A stretch of 64,000 bases of DNA from Agromyces aureus (lineage in GTDB: Bacteria; Actinomycetota; Actinomycetes; Actinomycetales; Microbacteriaceae): NCBI RefSeq assembly GCF_001660485.1, contig NZ_CP013979.1, positions 2,728,001 to 2,792,000 on the forward strand, given 5' to 3'. Made by a program: the position numbers and the translations under genes. Shown here piece by piece: positions 8,196-16,468 of the stretch. Numbering within the stretch: position 1 is the first letter of the stretch; each line of letters begins with the position of its first letter. The notes below the pieces were generated by a model that worked only from the letters and a program-made list of their open reading frames with translations, was not told the DNA's origin and did not search any database.

Positions 8196-9679
8196 GCCTC
8201 GAGGAACGCCTCCATGCCGCACCGCTGGTCAGTTCTCGCGACCAGCCTCGTCGAGAGCGGCGAGGTCGAAAGCGCCTCGCATCGAAGATCGAACGCGAGG
8301 CTCAGCATGCGGTCGCCAGCGAACGGCGCGCCCACGCAGACGCCGAACGTGCAGAAGCTCGCGCAGCCGCTTACCTGCCTGCGGCGGGCGAACCTGGACC
8401 GGCGGCGCTCCGCACGCCCGGTCGACTCAAGCTGCCCAAGCACCAGGACACATCGGCCACGCTCGCGGGGCACTATCCGTTTCTCGCAGAGGCAGGCCTC
8501 GGATCCGCAGGGGTGTTCGTTGGTCAGGACCTCTACTCTGGTGGTTCGTTCGTTTACGACCCGTGGGTGCTGTACCAGCGGGGCATGATCACGGCGCCGA
8601 ACGTGGTGCTGGCCGGCATCGTCGGCTCCGGCAAGTCCTCGCTGGCGAAATCGCTCTACACCCGGTCGCTGCCGTTCGGTCGGCGCGTCTACGTCCCCGG
8701 TGATCCGAAGGGCGAGCACACCGCCGTTGCCGAAGCAGTCGGCGGGCGCGCGATCATCCTGGGCCACGGACTCCGCAACCGTCTCAACCCTCTCGACGAA
8801 GGGCACAGGCCCGCCGCGGCATCCGATGCGGAATGGGCGGCGCAGCTCGCCGCGCGACGGCGCGATCTCATCGGTGCGCTTGCCGAGACCGTGCTCGACC
8901 GCCCGCTGACGCCCCTCGAGCACACAGCGATCGATCTCGCTCTCAGCGATGCGGTGCGCAGCGCCGAGGTGCCGATCCTGCCGATGGTCGTCGACCGCGT
9001 GCTCCAGCCGAGCACCGTGGATGACCCGGATGGCCGACTCACCGAAGACGGCCGCCTAGTCGGTCACGCTCTTCGGCGCCTTGTGGCAGGCGACCTTGCC
9101 GGATTGTTCGACGGCCCCTCAACGGTGCGGTTCGATCCGAGCCTGCCGATGGTCTCGCTCGACCTGTCACGCGTTGCCGAGAACTCGACGCTGATCTCGG
9201 TGCTCATGACGTGCTCATCGGCGTGGATGGAATCCGCGCTCGCCGATCCCGACGGCGGACAGCGGTGGGTCATCTACGACGAGGCGTGGCGGCTGATGGC
9301 GTACCCCGCACTACTGCGGCGCATGGACGCTCAGTGGCGACTCGCTCGCCACTACGGCATCGCGAACATGTTGATCTTCCACAAGCTCTCAGACCTCGAC
9401 AACGTCGGCGACTCCGGCTCCGCCATGCGCGCCCTCGCCTCCTCCTTGCTTGCGAACGCAGAGACCCGCATCGTCTACCGGCAAGAACCGGATCAGCTCG
9501 GGTCCACCGCCGCAGCCCTCGGGCTGTCGGGCACCGAGCAGAAGCTGCTGCCGACGCTCGGCCTCGGGCAGGGCCTCTGGCGAGTCAAGGATCGCAGCTT
9601 CGTCGTGCAGCACCAACTGCACCCCGACGAGCTCGCCGCTTTCGACACCACCGCACGCATGATGGCTGGCGCCGGCTGA
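8192..9679 (+). CDS. VirB4-type conjugation ATPase
   Basis: The 495-residue protein has a charged, probably helical N-terminus rich in Arg and Glu (15-65), then an ATPase domain with Walker A GIVGSGKSS at 142-150 and Walker B WVIYDEAWRL at 359-368. The DEAWRL form and the later IFHKLSDLDNVGD segment are characteristic of VirB4/TraC ATPases. It would energise assembly of the conjugation apparatus at the cytoplasmic membrane. It starts at a GTG that overlaps the previous stop. It is shorter than classical VirB4 because the N-terminal half seems to be supplied by the SCO6880-type protein. Confidence 0.88.
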   Translation: MSLEERLHAAPLVSSRDQPRRERRGRKRLASKIEREAQHAVASERRAHADAERAEARAAAYLPAAGEPGPAALRTPGRLKLPKHQDTSATLAGHYPFLAEAGLGSAGVFVGQDLYSGGSFVYDPWVLYQRGMITAPNVVLAGIVGSGKSSLAKSLYTRSLPFGRRVYVPGDPKGEHTAVAEAVGGRAIILGHGLRNRLNPLDEGHRPAAASDAEWAAQLAARRRDLIGALAETVLDRPLTPLEHTAIDLALSDAVRSAEVPILPMVVDRVLQPSTVDDPDGRLTEDGRLVGHALRRLVAGDLAGLFDGPSTVRFDPSLPMVSLDLSRVAENSTLISVLMTCSSAWMESALADPDGGQRWVIYDEAWRLMAYPALLRRMDAQWRLARHYGIANMLIFHKLSDLDNVGDSGSAMRALASSLLANAETRIVYRQEPDQLGSTAAALGLSGTEQKLLPTLGLGQGLWRVKDRSFVVQHQLHPDELAAFDTTARMMAGAG

Positions 9680-9750
9680 TGACGTTCAGCATGCCGCGCC
9701 GCGACGACAGCGCAGGCACACCTTCCGGACACACCGAGGAGGGGCCGTGA
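9679..9750 (+). CDS. Possible 23-residue peptide linking VirB4-like and DprA-like genes
   Basis: A 23-codon frame begins with an ATG that overlaps the preceding TGA (TGATG) and ends with a TGA that overlaps the GTG of the DprA-like gene (GTGA). The frame contains the GAGGAGGGG ribosome-binding site of the next gene. It may be a real micro-protein, or simply a way to keep ribosomes moving between the two genes. The peptide (start MTFSMPRRDD) has no recognisable feature. Confidence 0.35.
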   Translation: MTFSMPRRDDSAGTPSGHTEEGP

Positions 9751-10733
9751 CTGCACTCGACGAACGAACGGCACGGATGACGCTGGCCGCCGTTGCCGAA
9801 CCCGCAGACATCATCACCGGCATACTCGTCGCCCGTTTGGGCGCAGTCGAGACGCTCACGCTGCTGGAATCACGCGGCACACTCCCTTCCGAAATCGACT
9901 CCGCCGAAGGCGAACTCTGGCGGCGGCGGCTCGCTGCCCGCCTGAGCCCAGGCGAAACAGAGCGCATCAACGCTCGTATGGTGCAGAGAGATCTGAGGAT
10001 GATCACTCCGGCCGATGAAGCTTGGCCTGCCGAGCTCAATCATCTGGGGACGAGTGCGCCGTTGGCGCTCTGGCTGAAGGGTGACGTCTTCCCGTTGACC
10101 GTCCCAATCGCCGAGCGAGTCACGATCGCCGGCGCGCGGGCAGCGACGACGTACGGCGATCACATCGCGGGCGATCTCGCGACCGACCTCGCCAGCCGCG
10201 GAAAGGTGATCGTCACGGGCGGCGCGTACGGCATTGACGCCGCCGCAATCCGCGCCACAACGGCCAGGTTCCACGGACGATCGATCGTGGTCCTCGCCGG
10301 CGGGCTCGACCGACCCAACCCGACCGGGCATGATGACCTCTTCACAGACGTCACCGCGGCTGGCGGCCTACTCGTCGGCGAGCTCCCCCCAGGCGCAGCA
10401 CCCACCAAATGGCGCTTCCTGCAACGCGGCCGTCTCCTGGCCGCGCTGAGCAGCGCGACCATCATCGTCGAGGCCGGCCCTCGCTCTGCATCCCTCAATG
10501 TCGCCACCATCGCCCACGCGCTCGGCCGCCCTGTCGCCGCGATCCCGGGTCCTCTGACGTCGCCCGCAAGTGCGGGCACGCACCGTCTGATTCAAGATGG
10601 AATCGCCACCCTCGTCATGGATGCCGACGACGTCACCGCCCTCACCGACCCCGCCGTCCGCTACGCCGCCGAGCGCACATTCGCTGCCGCGCCGCGACGC
10701 ACACAACGGCGCGCAGCCGGCGTCGCACGCTGA
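9747..10733 (+). CDS. DprA-like ssDNA-handling protein of the element
   Basis: The 328-residue protein shows the DprA/Smf Rossmann-fold signatures: an ARAATTYG segment after a beta strand near residues 130-140, VIVTGGAYGIDAAA at about 153-166, VVLAGGLDRPNP, and a later SATIIVEAGPRSASLNVA. DprA binds incoming single-stranded DNA, protects it and loads RecA. Chromosomal dprA is normally beside topA or rnhB; here it lies between the two conjugation ATPase genes, so it is an element copy. It starts at a GTG with GAGGAGGGG directly upstream. A role in protecting or recombining transferred strands in the recipient is inference. Confidence 0.85.
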   Translation: MTALDERTARMTLAAVAEPADIITGILVARLGAVETLTLLESRGTLPSEIDSAEGELWRRRLAARLSPGETERINARMVQRDLRMITPADEAWPAELNHLGTSAPLALWLKGDVFPLTVPIAERVTIAGARAATTYGDHIAGDLATDLASRGKVIVTGGAYGIDAAAIRATTARFHGRSIVVLAGGLDRPNPTGHDDLFTDVTAAGGLLVGELPPGAAPTKWRFLQRGRLLAALSSATIIVEAGPRSASLNVATIAHALGRPVAAIPGPLTSPASAGTHRLIQDGIATLVMDADDVTALTDPAVRYAAERTFAAAPRRTQRRAAGVAR

Positions 10734-10735
10734 TC

Positions 10736-12568
10736 ATGACGAGCGACCGCACTGCGAGTGGGCTCGGCGATGAGCTCACCAACCTCGGCATGGCCGCCCT
10801 GATCGGTACGGCTGGGCTCGCCCTGGTTCTTCGCGCGGCCGGCAGCGCAGCGGCATGGGCCACCGGCATCTCGCAACCGACCAGCGGCCCATCGAGTGGC
10901 ATTGCCGTTCTCCTCGACCCGAGCGAGCCCGGCACTGCGCTGGGCGCTCCAGACCTGCATCCGGTCGCGTACTGGACGACTGCCATCGTCATGCTCACCG
11001 TTGTAGGCACTTCCAGCATCGTCATCTGGCGGTTATTGCGAGCCTCGAACCGGGATCGCCCCCTCGACCCCTACCGTCTGCCCGGCGTTGCTTCGAAAGC
11101 CGACGTCTCGCGCAGCGCGTCTCGCCGCGGACTCCTCCGGCGAGCCCGTCATCTTCGCCCGTCACTCAACGCCGCGAAGCCGGCGGATGTCGGCTACCGG
11201 CTCGGTACTTCGCGAGGGATCGACGTGTGGGCATCCATTGAGGACTCGATCCTGGTCATCGGCCCGCCCAGGTCGGGCAAAGGCGCACACATCGTGATCA
11301 ACGCGATCCTCGATTCCCCCGGCCCCGTCGTCACGACCTCAACCCGTCCCGACAACCTCACCGCCACCTTGCGCGCGAGACAGCAATGCGGACCGGTAGC
11401 CGTCTTCGATCCCCAACAGCTCGCGCCCTGCATCCCGTCGGGTCTGCGATGGTCACCGATTCGCGGCTGCGAAGATCCACTGGTCGCGATGATCCGAGCG
11501 GCCGGCCTCGCCGCCGGAACCGGACTCTCCGCTGGGGGCGTCGAGGGCGGTGGCTTCTGGGAGGCGAAGACTCGTGTCGCCCTGCAAGCACTCCTGCACG
11601 CCGCAGCCCTCGACCGTCGCTCCCCCGCCGAGCTGTTCCGCTGGACTCTCGACCCCGCATCAGCCGCCGACGCGGCCGCAATCCTCACCTCCAACCCGGA
11701 TGCCGCTACGGGGTGGGGTGACGCACTTCAAGCCATGCTCGAGGCAGACCCACGCACCCGAGACTCCATCTGGCAGGGCGTCTCGCTCTCTCTGGGCGCC
11801 CTGGCTGACCCGCGCGTGCTCGACGCGGTCTCGCCCGGGCCAGACGAACAGTTCCACCCGGAAGTCTTCCTCCAGTGCAACGGCACCCTGTACCTGCTCG
11901 CGACCGGCGCCGGAGCGAACAACTCGGCATCGCTCGTGGCTGCGTTCCTCGAAGACCTCATCGAGACCGCCCGGCGCCTCGCCGCCCGCAATGCCGGCGC
12001 CAGACTCGACCCCCCGTTGCTCCTCGCCCTCGACGAGATCGGCAACCTCGCACCGCTTCCCTCATTGCCGAACCTCATGGCCGAGGGCGGCGGCACCGGC
12101 ATCACCACCATGCCTGTGCTCCAGTCGCTCGCGCAGGCGCGCACCAAGTGGTCCGATAGCGCCGCCAGCACGATCTGGGATGCCTCGATTGTGAAGATCG
12201 TCCTGGGCGGCGCCTCGAATTCAAAGGACCTCCACGACCTCTCCACGCTGATCGGCGACCGCGACGATACGACAGACTCGACCACGATCGGCGACCGCGG
12301 GTCCCGGTCCGCGCAACGTTCCGTTCGCCGCATCGCGACCATGCCGCCCGACGCGATCCGCACGATCCCGTTCGGAACTGGCCTGATCCTGCTTCGCTCG
12401 GCGCCGCCGATCATCGCCCGCCTCCGTACTTGGACCAGCCGGCGCGACGCCAAGCAGCTCCGCGCCGGGCGCGAAGAGGTCGAATCGCTGCTGCGCGTTC
12501 CTTTGCCGCCGTCCAGCACCACCCTCGAGCCTGCCGAAGAGGAGACCACGCAGCCCACCGAGGAGTAA
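10736..12568 (+). CDS. VirD4/TraG-type coupling protein
   Basis: I chose the ATG at 10736, two bases after the DprA-like stop; the frame is open much further upstream, but that part overlaps dprA in another frame. The 610-residue protein has two N-terminal transmembrane helices (about 18-42 and 78-100). Its ATPase domain has Walker A GPPRSGKG at 176-183 and Walker B LLLALDEIGNL at 428-438, followed by the GGGTGITTMPVLQSLAQA segment typical of coupling proteins. It would bring the relaxase-DNA complex to the channel. The 3' end lies in a 27-base tandem duplication. Confidence 0.9.
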   Translation: MTSDRTASGLGDELTNLGMAALIGTAGLALVLRAAGSAAAWATGISQPTSGPSSGIAVLLDPSEPGTALGAPDLHPVAYWTTAIVMLTVVGTSSIVIWRLLRASNRDRPLDPYRLPGVASKADVSRSASRRGLLRRARHLRPSLNAAKPADVGYRLGTSRGIDVWASIEDSILVIGPPRSGKGAHIVINAILDSPGPVVTTSTRPDNLTATLRARQQCGPVAVFDPQQLAPCIPSGLRWSPIRGCEDPLVAMIRAAGLAAGTGLSAGGVEGGGFWEAKTRVALQALLHAAALDRRSPAELFRWTLDPASAADAAAILTSNPDAATGWGDALQAMLEADPRTRDSIWQGVSLSLGALADPRVLDAVSPGPDEQFHPEVFLQCNGTLYLLATGAGANNSASLVAAFLEDLIETARRLAARNAGARLDPPLLLALDEIGNLAPLPSLPNLMAEGGGTGITTMPVLQSLAQARTKWSDSAASTIWDASIVKIVLGGASNSKDLHDLSTLIGDRDDTTDSTTIGDRGSRSAQRSVRRIATMPPDAIRTIPFGTGLILLRSAPPIIARLRTWTSRRDAKQLRAGREEVESLLRVPLPPSSTTLEPAEEETTQPTEE

Positions 12569-12596
12569 TAGACCACGCAGCCCACCGAGGAGTAAT
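12543..12596 (+). repeat. Perfect 27-base tandem duplication at the end of the coupling-protein gene
   Basis: Bases 12543-12569 and 12570-12596 are identical. The first copy encodes the last codons of the coupling protein (ETTQPTEE and stop); the second copy lies after the stop. It looks like a recent slippage or unequal-recombination event and leaves the protein end intact. Confidence 0.95.
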
Positions 12597-12679
12597 AAGG
12601 CGAACCGCGTTGGCGCGCGAAGCGCACCTCATGGTGAGCGCGGACCGTCGATCCGCCCATCACAGGAAGGCACAGTCCC

Positions 12680-13162
12680 ATGGCTCTGCACACCCAGCAA
12701 TCGATCTCCGGGTTCATCGCAACCGAACCCCAGCAGACCGTCACCGAACGCGGCGAGACCCGCTTCTACGCCCGCATCGGACAGCCCCGGTTTCGTCGCG
12801 AAGACGACGGAAGCTTCACCGAACTCGCCCCAACGTTCCACGACCTCGTCGCCTACCGCGCCACCGCCGACCGAGCGTTAACGCGGTTCGCCAAAGGCGA
12901 CAGCTTCGTCGCCGAGGGCTACGTCCGGACCTTCCAAGTCGAACGCGATGGCGAGATCGTTGACGGCGAAGAGTTCGTCGCCAAGAAGCTCGGCCACGAC
13001 CTCGCCCGCACCGAGTACGAAGTCGACCGTACCCGTCGACAGGCAACGATCCAGACGGATGCCATTGCCGTCGCCCACGAGGCACCTGCCACCGGCCGTG
13101 AAGCTGCGGCCCCACGCGATGCGGTTCCGTCGCCATTCGGGAACGCCGTGCTCGGGCTGTGA
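12680..13162 (+). CDS. Single-stranded DNA-binding protein of the element
   Basis: The 160-residue protein has an OB-fold core in its first 105 residues with SSB-like features (start SISGFIATEPQ, ARIGQPRFRR, FHDLVAYRATADRALTRFAKGDSFVAEGYVR), then a basic KKLGHDLARTEYEVDR segment matching the last SSB strand, and a disordered tail. The tail ends in FGNAVLGL rather than the acidic DDDIPF tip used by chromosomal SSB to recruit repair proteins. It probably coats transferred single strands. The gene has AGGAAGG upstream and follows the coupling-protein gene after about 110 bases. Confidence 0.82.
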   Translation: MALHTQQSISGFIATEPQQTVTERGETRFYARIGQPRFRREDDGSFTELAPTFHDLVAYRATADRALTRFAKGDSFVAEGYVRTFQVERDGEIVDGEEFVAKKLGHDLARTEYEVDRTRRQATIQTDAIAVAHEAPATGREAAAPRDAVPSPFGNAVLGL

Positions 13163-13172
13163 GCGCTCGACG

Positions 13173-13757
13173 ATGAAAGTGCCACGCACCGAATCCGCTG
13201 ACGCCGAGCAGGACTCCTGGCTCGGCGCCAGCGGGTTCACCGCATCATTCGACGACGACGCGTTCGACGACCTTGGCGAGCAACTGCTCGCCGAGCCGCC
13301 ACACCCGGTCAACTGGAACCTGCTCACCGCCGAGGAAGCCGAGACCGCGTGGATTGAGCTCAACCGCTGGGTCAACTGGCTCCGCCGAACCTACGGACTT
13401 CCGGCCTCGATCGTCCCGCCGCTCTGGCACCGCCACCCAGAACTCGTCTGGGAGCTCTCAGCTCTCCACCTGCACTGGCTCAGCGCCTATGACCCCGACC
13501 AGCACGGCTCCGCGCCCTTCGGCTGGCACCGCGACTTCGCAGATGCCCGCAACCGCCTCCACGACTGGGTCGCCAGCTCAGGGACCCGCCTCGACCGAGA
13601 CCGCCCCACCCGTCAGACCGCGTGGCCCGGCGAGCCGACCGCCGATGCCGTCGAAGAGACGCCCACCACTGATCGTGACACCGATTTCGTGGAGTTCGTC
13701 ACGATCGATATTGAGCGCCGCCGAGAGGTCGAGCCATCTATCAATGAGCAAGCGTGA
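13173..13757 (+). CDS. Hypothetical protein, DUF4913-like
   Basis: This 194-residue protein starts at the ATG at 13173, 10 bases after the ssb stop; no strong ribosome-binding site is visible. The middle (residues about 45-130) is Trp-rich, with the order W-E-L-N-R-W-V-N-W-L, PPLWHRHPELVWELSALHLHWLSAY and WHRDFADARNRLHDW. That pattern is like the DUF4913 proteins common on actinobacterial plasmids and integrative elements. The function of that family is unknown to me. The last 50 residues are acidic and probably disordered. It is the last plus-strand gene of the element and converges on the NERD gene. Confidence 0.6.
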   Translation: MKVPRTESADAEQDSWLGASGFTASFDDDAFDDLGEQLLAEPPHPVNWNLLTAEEAETAWIELNRWVNWLRRTYGLPASIVPPLWHRHPELVWELSALHLHWLSAYDPDQHGSAPFGWHRDFADARNRLHDWVASSGTRLDRDRPTRQTAWPGEPTADAVEETPTTDRDTDFVEFVTIDIERRREVEPSINEQA

Positions 13758-13776
13758 GCTGTTGGGACTCACGGGC

Positions 13777-14436
13777 TCATTGCGCTCGCGTCGCACTCGG
13801 AAAGTGTGCCGTCAATGCGTTCGTCACCGCCGCGACGTCGACATCGCCCATGGTACTGCTGAGCCGCTCCGCAGGCTTCCGTGGCCAAAGCACGTGTATC
13901 CCTTGAACGACGAACGATCCGCCGATCAGCGGCCAGTCAGCTTCGACGAAGCACAGCACACCGGTCACCGGAACGTCCGCAACGACTGCTCGTACGTGCT
14001 CGACCTGGCGCTGCACACCGGTGACGAGTTTGGTCTGGTCCCGGCCACCGACCCGCAATGATTCGACGCGGGCGCGGAGGATCCCGCCTTCCGCTTTCAG
14101 TTCAGGGCGGCCTCGGTACCGTTTTGCGTCCACGACCCACACGCCGCTGGGCGTCACGACGACGTGGTCGATGTTGGCCCTCGAGCCCGGAATGCGTCGA
14201 TCATGCAGCACCCTGAGCTGGTCGGAGGGGATGCCGTCGAGCCTCGCCCCAACGATCGCCTCGCCGGCAGCGCCAACGCTCCATGCGCGAGTGCTCTGGC
14301 GCTCGTCCGAGAGCGCGACGGCGACTCCACCGAATCGACCCCAACGCTGACGAATCCGTTCCTCATCATTCGCACGACGTCGCTCGTATTCCTGTCGCGC
14401 CGACCGACCAGCTTCGCCCTGCGAATCATCCGCCAG
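13777..14436 (-). CDS. NERD-domain (nuclease-related) protein with apparent CTG start
   Basis: The NERD core is clear: IDHVVVTPSGVWVVDAKRYRG, then CFVEADWPL and GIHVLWPRK. In the same frame upstream of the first conventional start (a GTG at 14211, inside the core) there is well-formed coding sequence: QEYERRRANDEERIRQRW, then WSVGAAGEAIVGARLDG, the usual N-terminal helix and GE-A motif of NERD proteins. No ATG, GTG or TTG occurs in that frame before a TGA at 14446-14448. A CTG at 14436 sits 5 bases after GAGGAG, so I place the start there (219 residues). The alternative is a lost start codon or a frameshift. Confidence 0.6.
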   Translation of the reverse strand: MADDSQGEAGRSARQEYERRRANDEERIRQRWGRFGGVAVALSDERQSTRAWSVGAAGEAIVGARLDGIPSDQLRVLHDRRIPGSRANIDHVVVTPSGVWVVDAKRYRGRPELKAEGGILRARVESLRVGGRDQTKLVTGVQRQVEHVRAVVADVPVTGVLCFVEADWPLIGGSFVVQGIHVLWPRKPAERLSSTMGDVDVAAVTNALTAHFPSATRAQ

Positions 14437-14515
14437 ACGTGCTCCTCATGCCGCTTCGGAGCCACTCTCGCAGAAGGACGAGACGTGGGCATCGCCCACA
14501 TCGGGGGCCTTCGCA

Positions 14516-15715
14516 TCACGACGACTCCGACTCGTCTCGACCGAACGCTCGCTGTAGCAGCTCTGCCGTCGTCGGGTTCACCATCTCCCGTCGGCGGATG
14601 TAGTGCTGCACTGTGATCTTCGTATCGGTATGCCCGAGGAGCTCTGCGGCCAGTTCGATGCTCGCGTTGTCGTTGACCGCGGTCGCGACGGTGCGACGGA
14701 ACATGTGCGGAGTGATGCCCCCAATACCGCCGCGCTCCAGGACCTGACGGAGCTGGCGGCGCACGTTGGCCGTGGTGAGCGGGGTGTCCTCGCGCGAGCG
14801 GAAGATCAGTGAGTCCGGATCGAGGTCTCCGGCGACGGCGAGTCGGCGACGCACCGCTTCGGCCGCGAACGACGGCAGGGCGACGATGCGGCGCGACTTC
14901 GCCGTCTTCGGGTGATCCTGCCTAAAGGTCGGTTCGCCGTTTCGGCTGACGATTGTGCCAGCGAGGCGGATCGTCGGAGGCATGCCAGTGGGGTCGACAT
15001 CGCGTCGCCTGATCGCGAGCACTTCGCCGATGCGCGCTGATGTGCCAAGCATGACCTCGACGATCGTTCCGAGCTGCCCGTCCGGCTTGGGTCCCGAGAC
15101 ATGGTCGATGCCCGACTCCCAGCGTCCAATGACCGCGCGAATTGCATTCACCTCGCGACTCGTGAGAGCGTCCGGCAGACGGGCTTCTCGGTGGACGCGA
15201 GCGACATGATCCATCGGATTCGCGGCCAGCACTTCGTGCCGCACCGCGAGCTCGAGGGCAAGCCTCAGCACAACGCGCGACTGCTTCGCCCGGTTATAGG
15301 AAATCCGGGCCTGTTGCTTGATGAAGCGGTCGCAACGAGCGACACCGATCTCACGGAGCGTGAAGTGTTCGAAGGCCGGCATCACGAGGGTGCGCATATT
15401 GCGCTCGTAGAGCATGCGGGTCGTCTTGGAGATGCGCTCCTCAAGATCGATGTCCTCGAGCCAGTATTCGACCAGATCTCCGAACGCGCTGTCTGGTGTG
15501 AGGTGGCAGATGTCGCCCGTCTGGAAGGCGGTGCGTTCGGCGATCTTCGCCTTCAGCTCATGCTCTGCAGCGCGGGCCGTGCCCGCAGTCGCCGCTATTC
15601 GACGAACCTGACCGTCCCAGTCGCGATAGCGCGTGCGCGCCTCGTATCGTCCAGACGCGACCAGTCGCGTCGAGATTTCGCCGAATGTACCGATCGTGAG
15701 CCTGGGCCGCGGCAT
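14516..15715 (-). CDS. Tyrosine-type site-specific integrase
   Basis: The 399-residue protein has the standard layout: an N-terminal arm-binding part (1-75), a SAM-like core-binding domain (about 78-175) and a catalytic domain. The catalytic residues are readable: R228 in SARIGE, K273 in KTAKS, H337 and R340 in HMFRR, H362 in LLGHTD and the nucleophile Y372 in QHYIR. It should insert and excise the element at the 3' end of the adjacent tRNA-Pro gene. It lies 33 bases downstream of the excisionase gene and 80 bases before the NERD gene, all on the minus strand. Confidence 0.93.
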   Translation of the reverse strand: MPRPRLTIGTFGEISTRLVASGRYEARTRYRDWDGQVRRIAATAGTARAAEHELKAKIAERTAFQTGDICHLTPDSAFGDLVEYWLEDIDLEERISKTTRMLYERNMRTLVMPAFEHFTLREIGVARCDRFIKQQARISYNRAKQSRVVLRLALELAVRHEVLAANPMDHVARVHREARLPDALTSREVNAIRAVIGRWESGIDHVSGPKPDGQLGTIVEVMLGTSARIGEVLAIRRRDVDPTGMPPTIRLAGTIVSRNGEPTFRQDHPKTAKSRRIVALPSFAAEAVRRRLAVAGDLDPDSLIFRSREDTPLTTANVRRQLRQVLERGGIGGITPHMFRRTVATAVNDNASIELAAELLGHTDTKITVQHYIRRREMVNPTTAELLQRAFGRDESESS

Positions 15716-15747
15716 TCAGATCACCGCCTTGCGCGCGAGTTGAGTCG

Positions 15748-15987
15748 CTACGCCTGCTCGCGCTGCTCGGCGACCCAGGCCCGGACGTCCGAGATCGCGA
15801 ACTTCAGGTGTTTGCCGAACCGATAGGCGGCGGGCCCTTTCCCTCGGGTACGCCAGTCGTAGATCGTCGAGATGGGGACGCCCAGATACGAGGCGAGCTC
15901 GCCAATGTCGAGGAGCTGTTCGAGCCCCCAACCTTCGGCCGGAACGCTCGGGATGACGCTGGTCTTCAAGGGCTGGTGTGCGTTCAT
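15748..15987 (-). CDS. Excisionase, AlpA/MerR-like helix-turn-helix
   Basis: The protein has 79 residues from the ATG at 15987; the frame stays open to a TTG at 16068, so a longer form is possible. The core LLDIGELASYLGVPISTIYDWRTRG is a winged helix-turn-helix of the excisionase (HTH_17) family, followed by the wing YRFGKHLKFAISDVRAWV. Such small proteins bend attachment-site DNA and direct the integrase toward excision. Its position between the integrase gene and the attachment site is the usual one. Confidence 0.85.
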   Translation of the reverse strand: MNAHQPLKTSVIPSVPAEGWGLEQLLDIGELASYLGVPISTIYDWRTRGKGPAAYRFGKHLKFAISDVRAWVAEQREQA

Positions 15988-16130
15988 ACCGATCAGGTGC
16001 GAACTGCGATCCTCGAGGATCGCAACCGATCGGGAACAACCCGCTCGCGCCGCAGGAGACACGGTCAACGTGGGCAGTGGAGTGCTGAAAACGGTGCGTT
16101 TTCGGTGTGTGGTTCAACTTCTTAACCTCA

Positions 16131-16164
16131 AAAGTCCCGGAAACCCTTGAGTTTCCGGGACTTT
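16131..16164 (-). terminator. 14-bp hairpin directly after tRNA-Pro
   Basis: Bases 16131-16144 and 16151-16164 are perfectly complementary around a 6-base loop, and four T residues follow on the minus strand. The hairpin begins 1 base after the tRNA CCA end and so is the likely tRNA terminator. It lies exactly at the predicted element boundary and may be carried by the element or be part of the attachment core. Confidence 0.75.
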
Positions 16165-16165
16165 C

Positions 16166-16242
<77 letters not shown>

Positions 16243-16468
16243 ATGCTCCGGCGAACCCGCCGAGGCAACTTGACAATCATAGCGCCATCCGAAGCGCCGT
16301 TCTGACCATCGGGGTCGTCGCCGCCCGACGGCCATCGACGATCGAGCGTCCGACCAGCACATATCCGATTCATAGACGATTCCCCTAGGCTCGACGAGTC
16401 GCAGTCTTCGACGGCGACGTGCCCCGCATCGCGGGATCCATCCCAGCCCGTCCCTCCGAAGGAATCTC

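Larger units (their letters stand above)
1..16165. mobile_element. Integrated conjugative element, right-hand portion
   Basis: The region carries a near-complete actinobacterial-type conjugation gene set (VirB8-like, wall hydrolase, VirB2-like candidates, TrbL/VirB6-like, SCO6880, VirB4-like, VirD4-like) followed by SSB, NERD, tyrosine integrase and excisionase genes. The integrase end lies directly beside the 3' end of tRNA-Pro on the minus strand, the usual arrangement for tRNA-targeting integrases. The left attachment site and any relaxase or replication gene are not in the window, so the left boundary is simply base 1. That the element is still mobile is an inference from intact reading frames; the exact right boundary depends on how much of the tRNA 3' end belongs to the crossover core. 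Confidence 0.85.

Noticed and set aside
10409..10735. Extension of the coupling-protein frame 109 codons upstream
   Set aside because: It overlaps the DprA-like gene in another frame, and its translation is Arg/His-rich noise; the ATG at 10736 starts the expected two-helix N-terminus.
13777..14211. NERD gene as a truncated pseudogene starting at the GTG at 14211
   Set aside because: The upstream sequence in the same frame encodes the missing NERD N-terminus, so the gene is longer; only the start codon is unusual.
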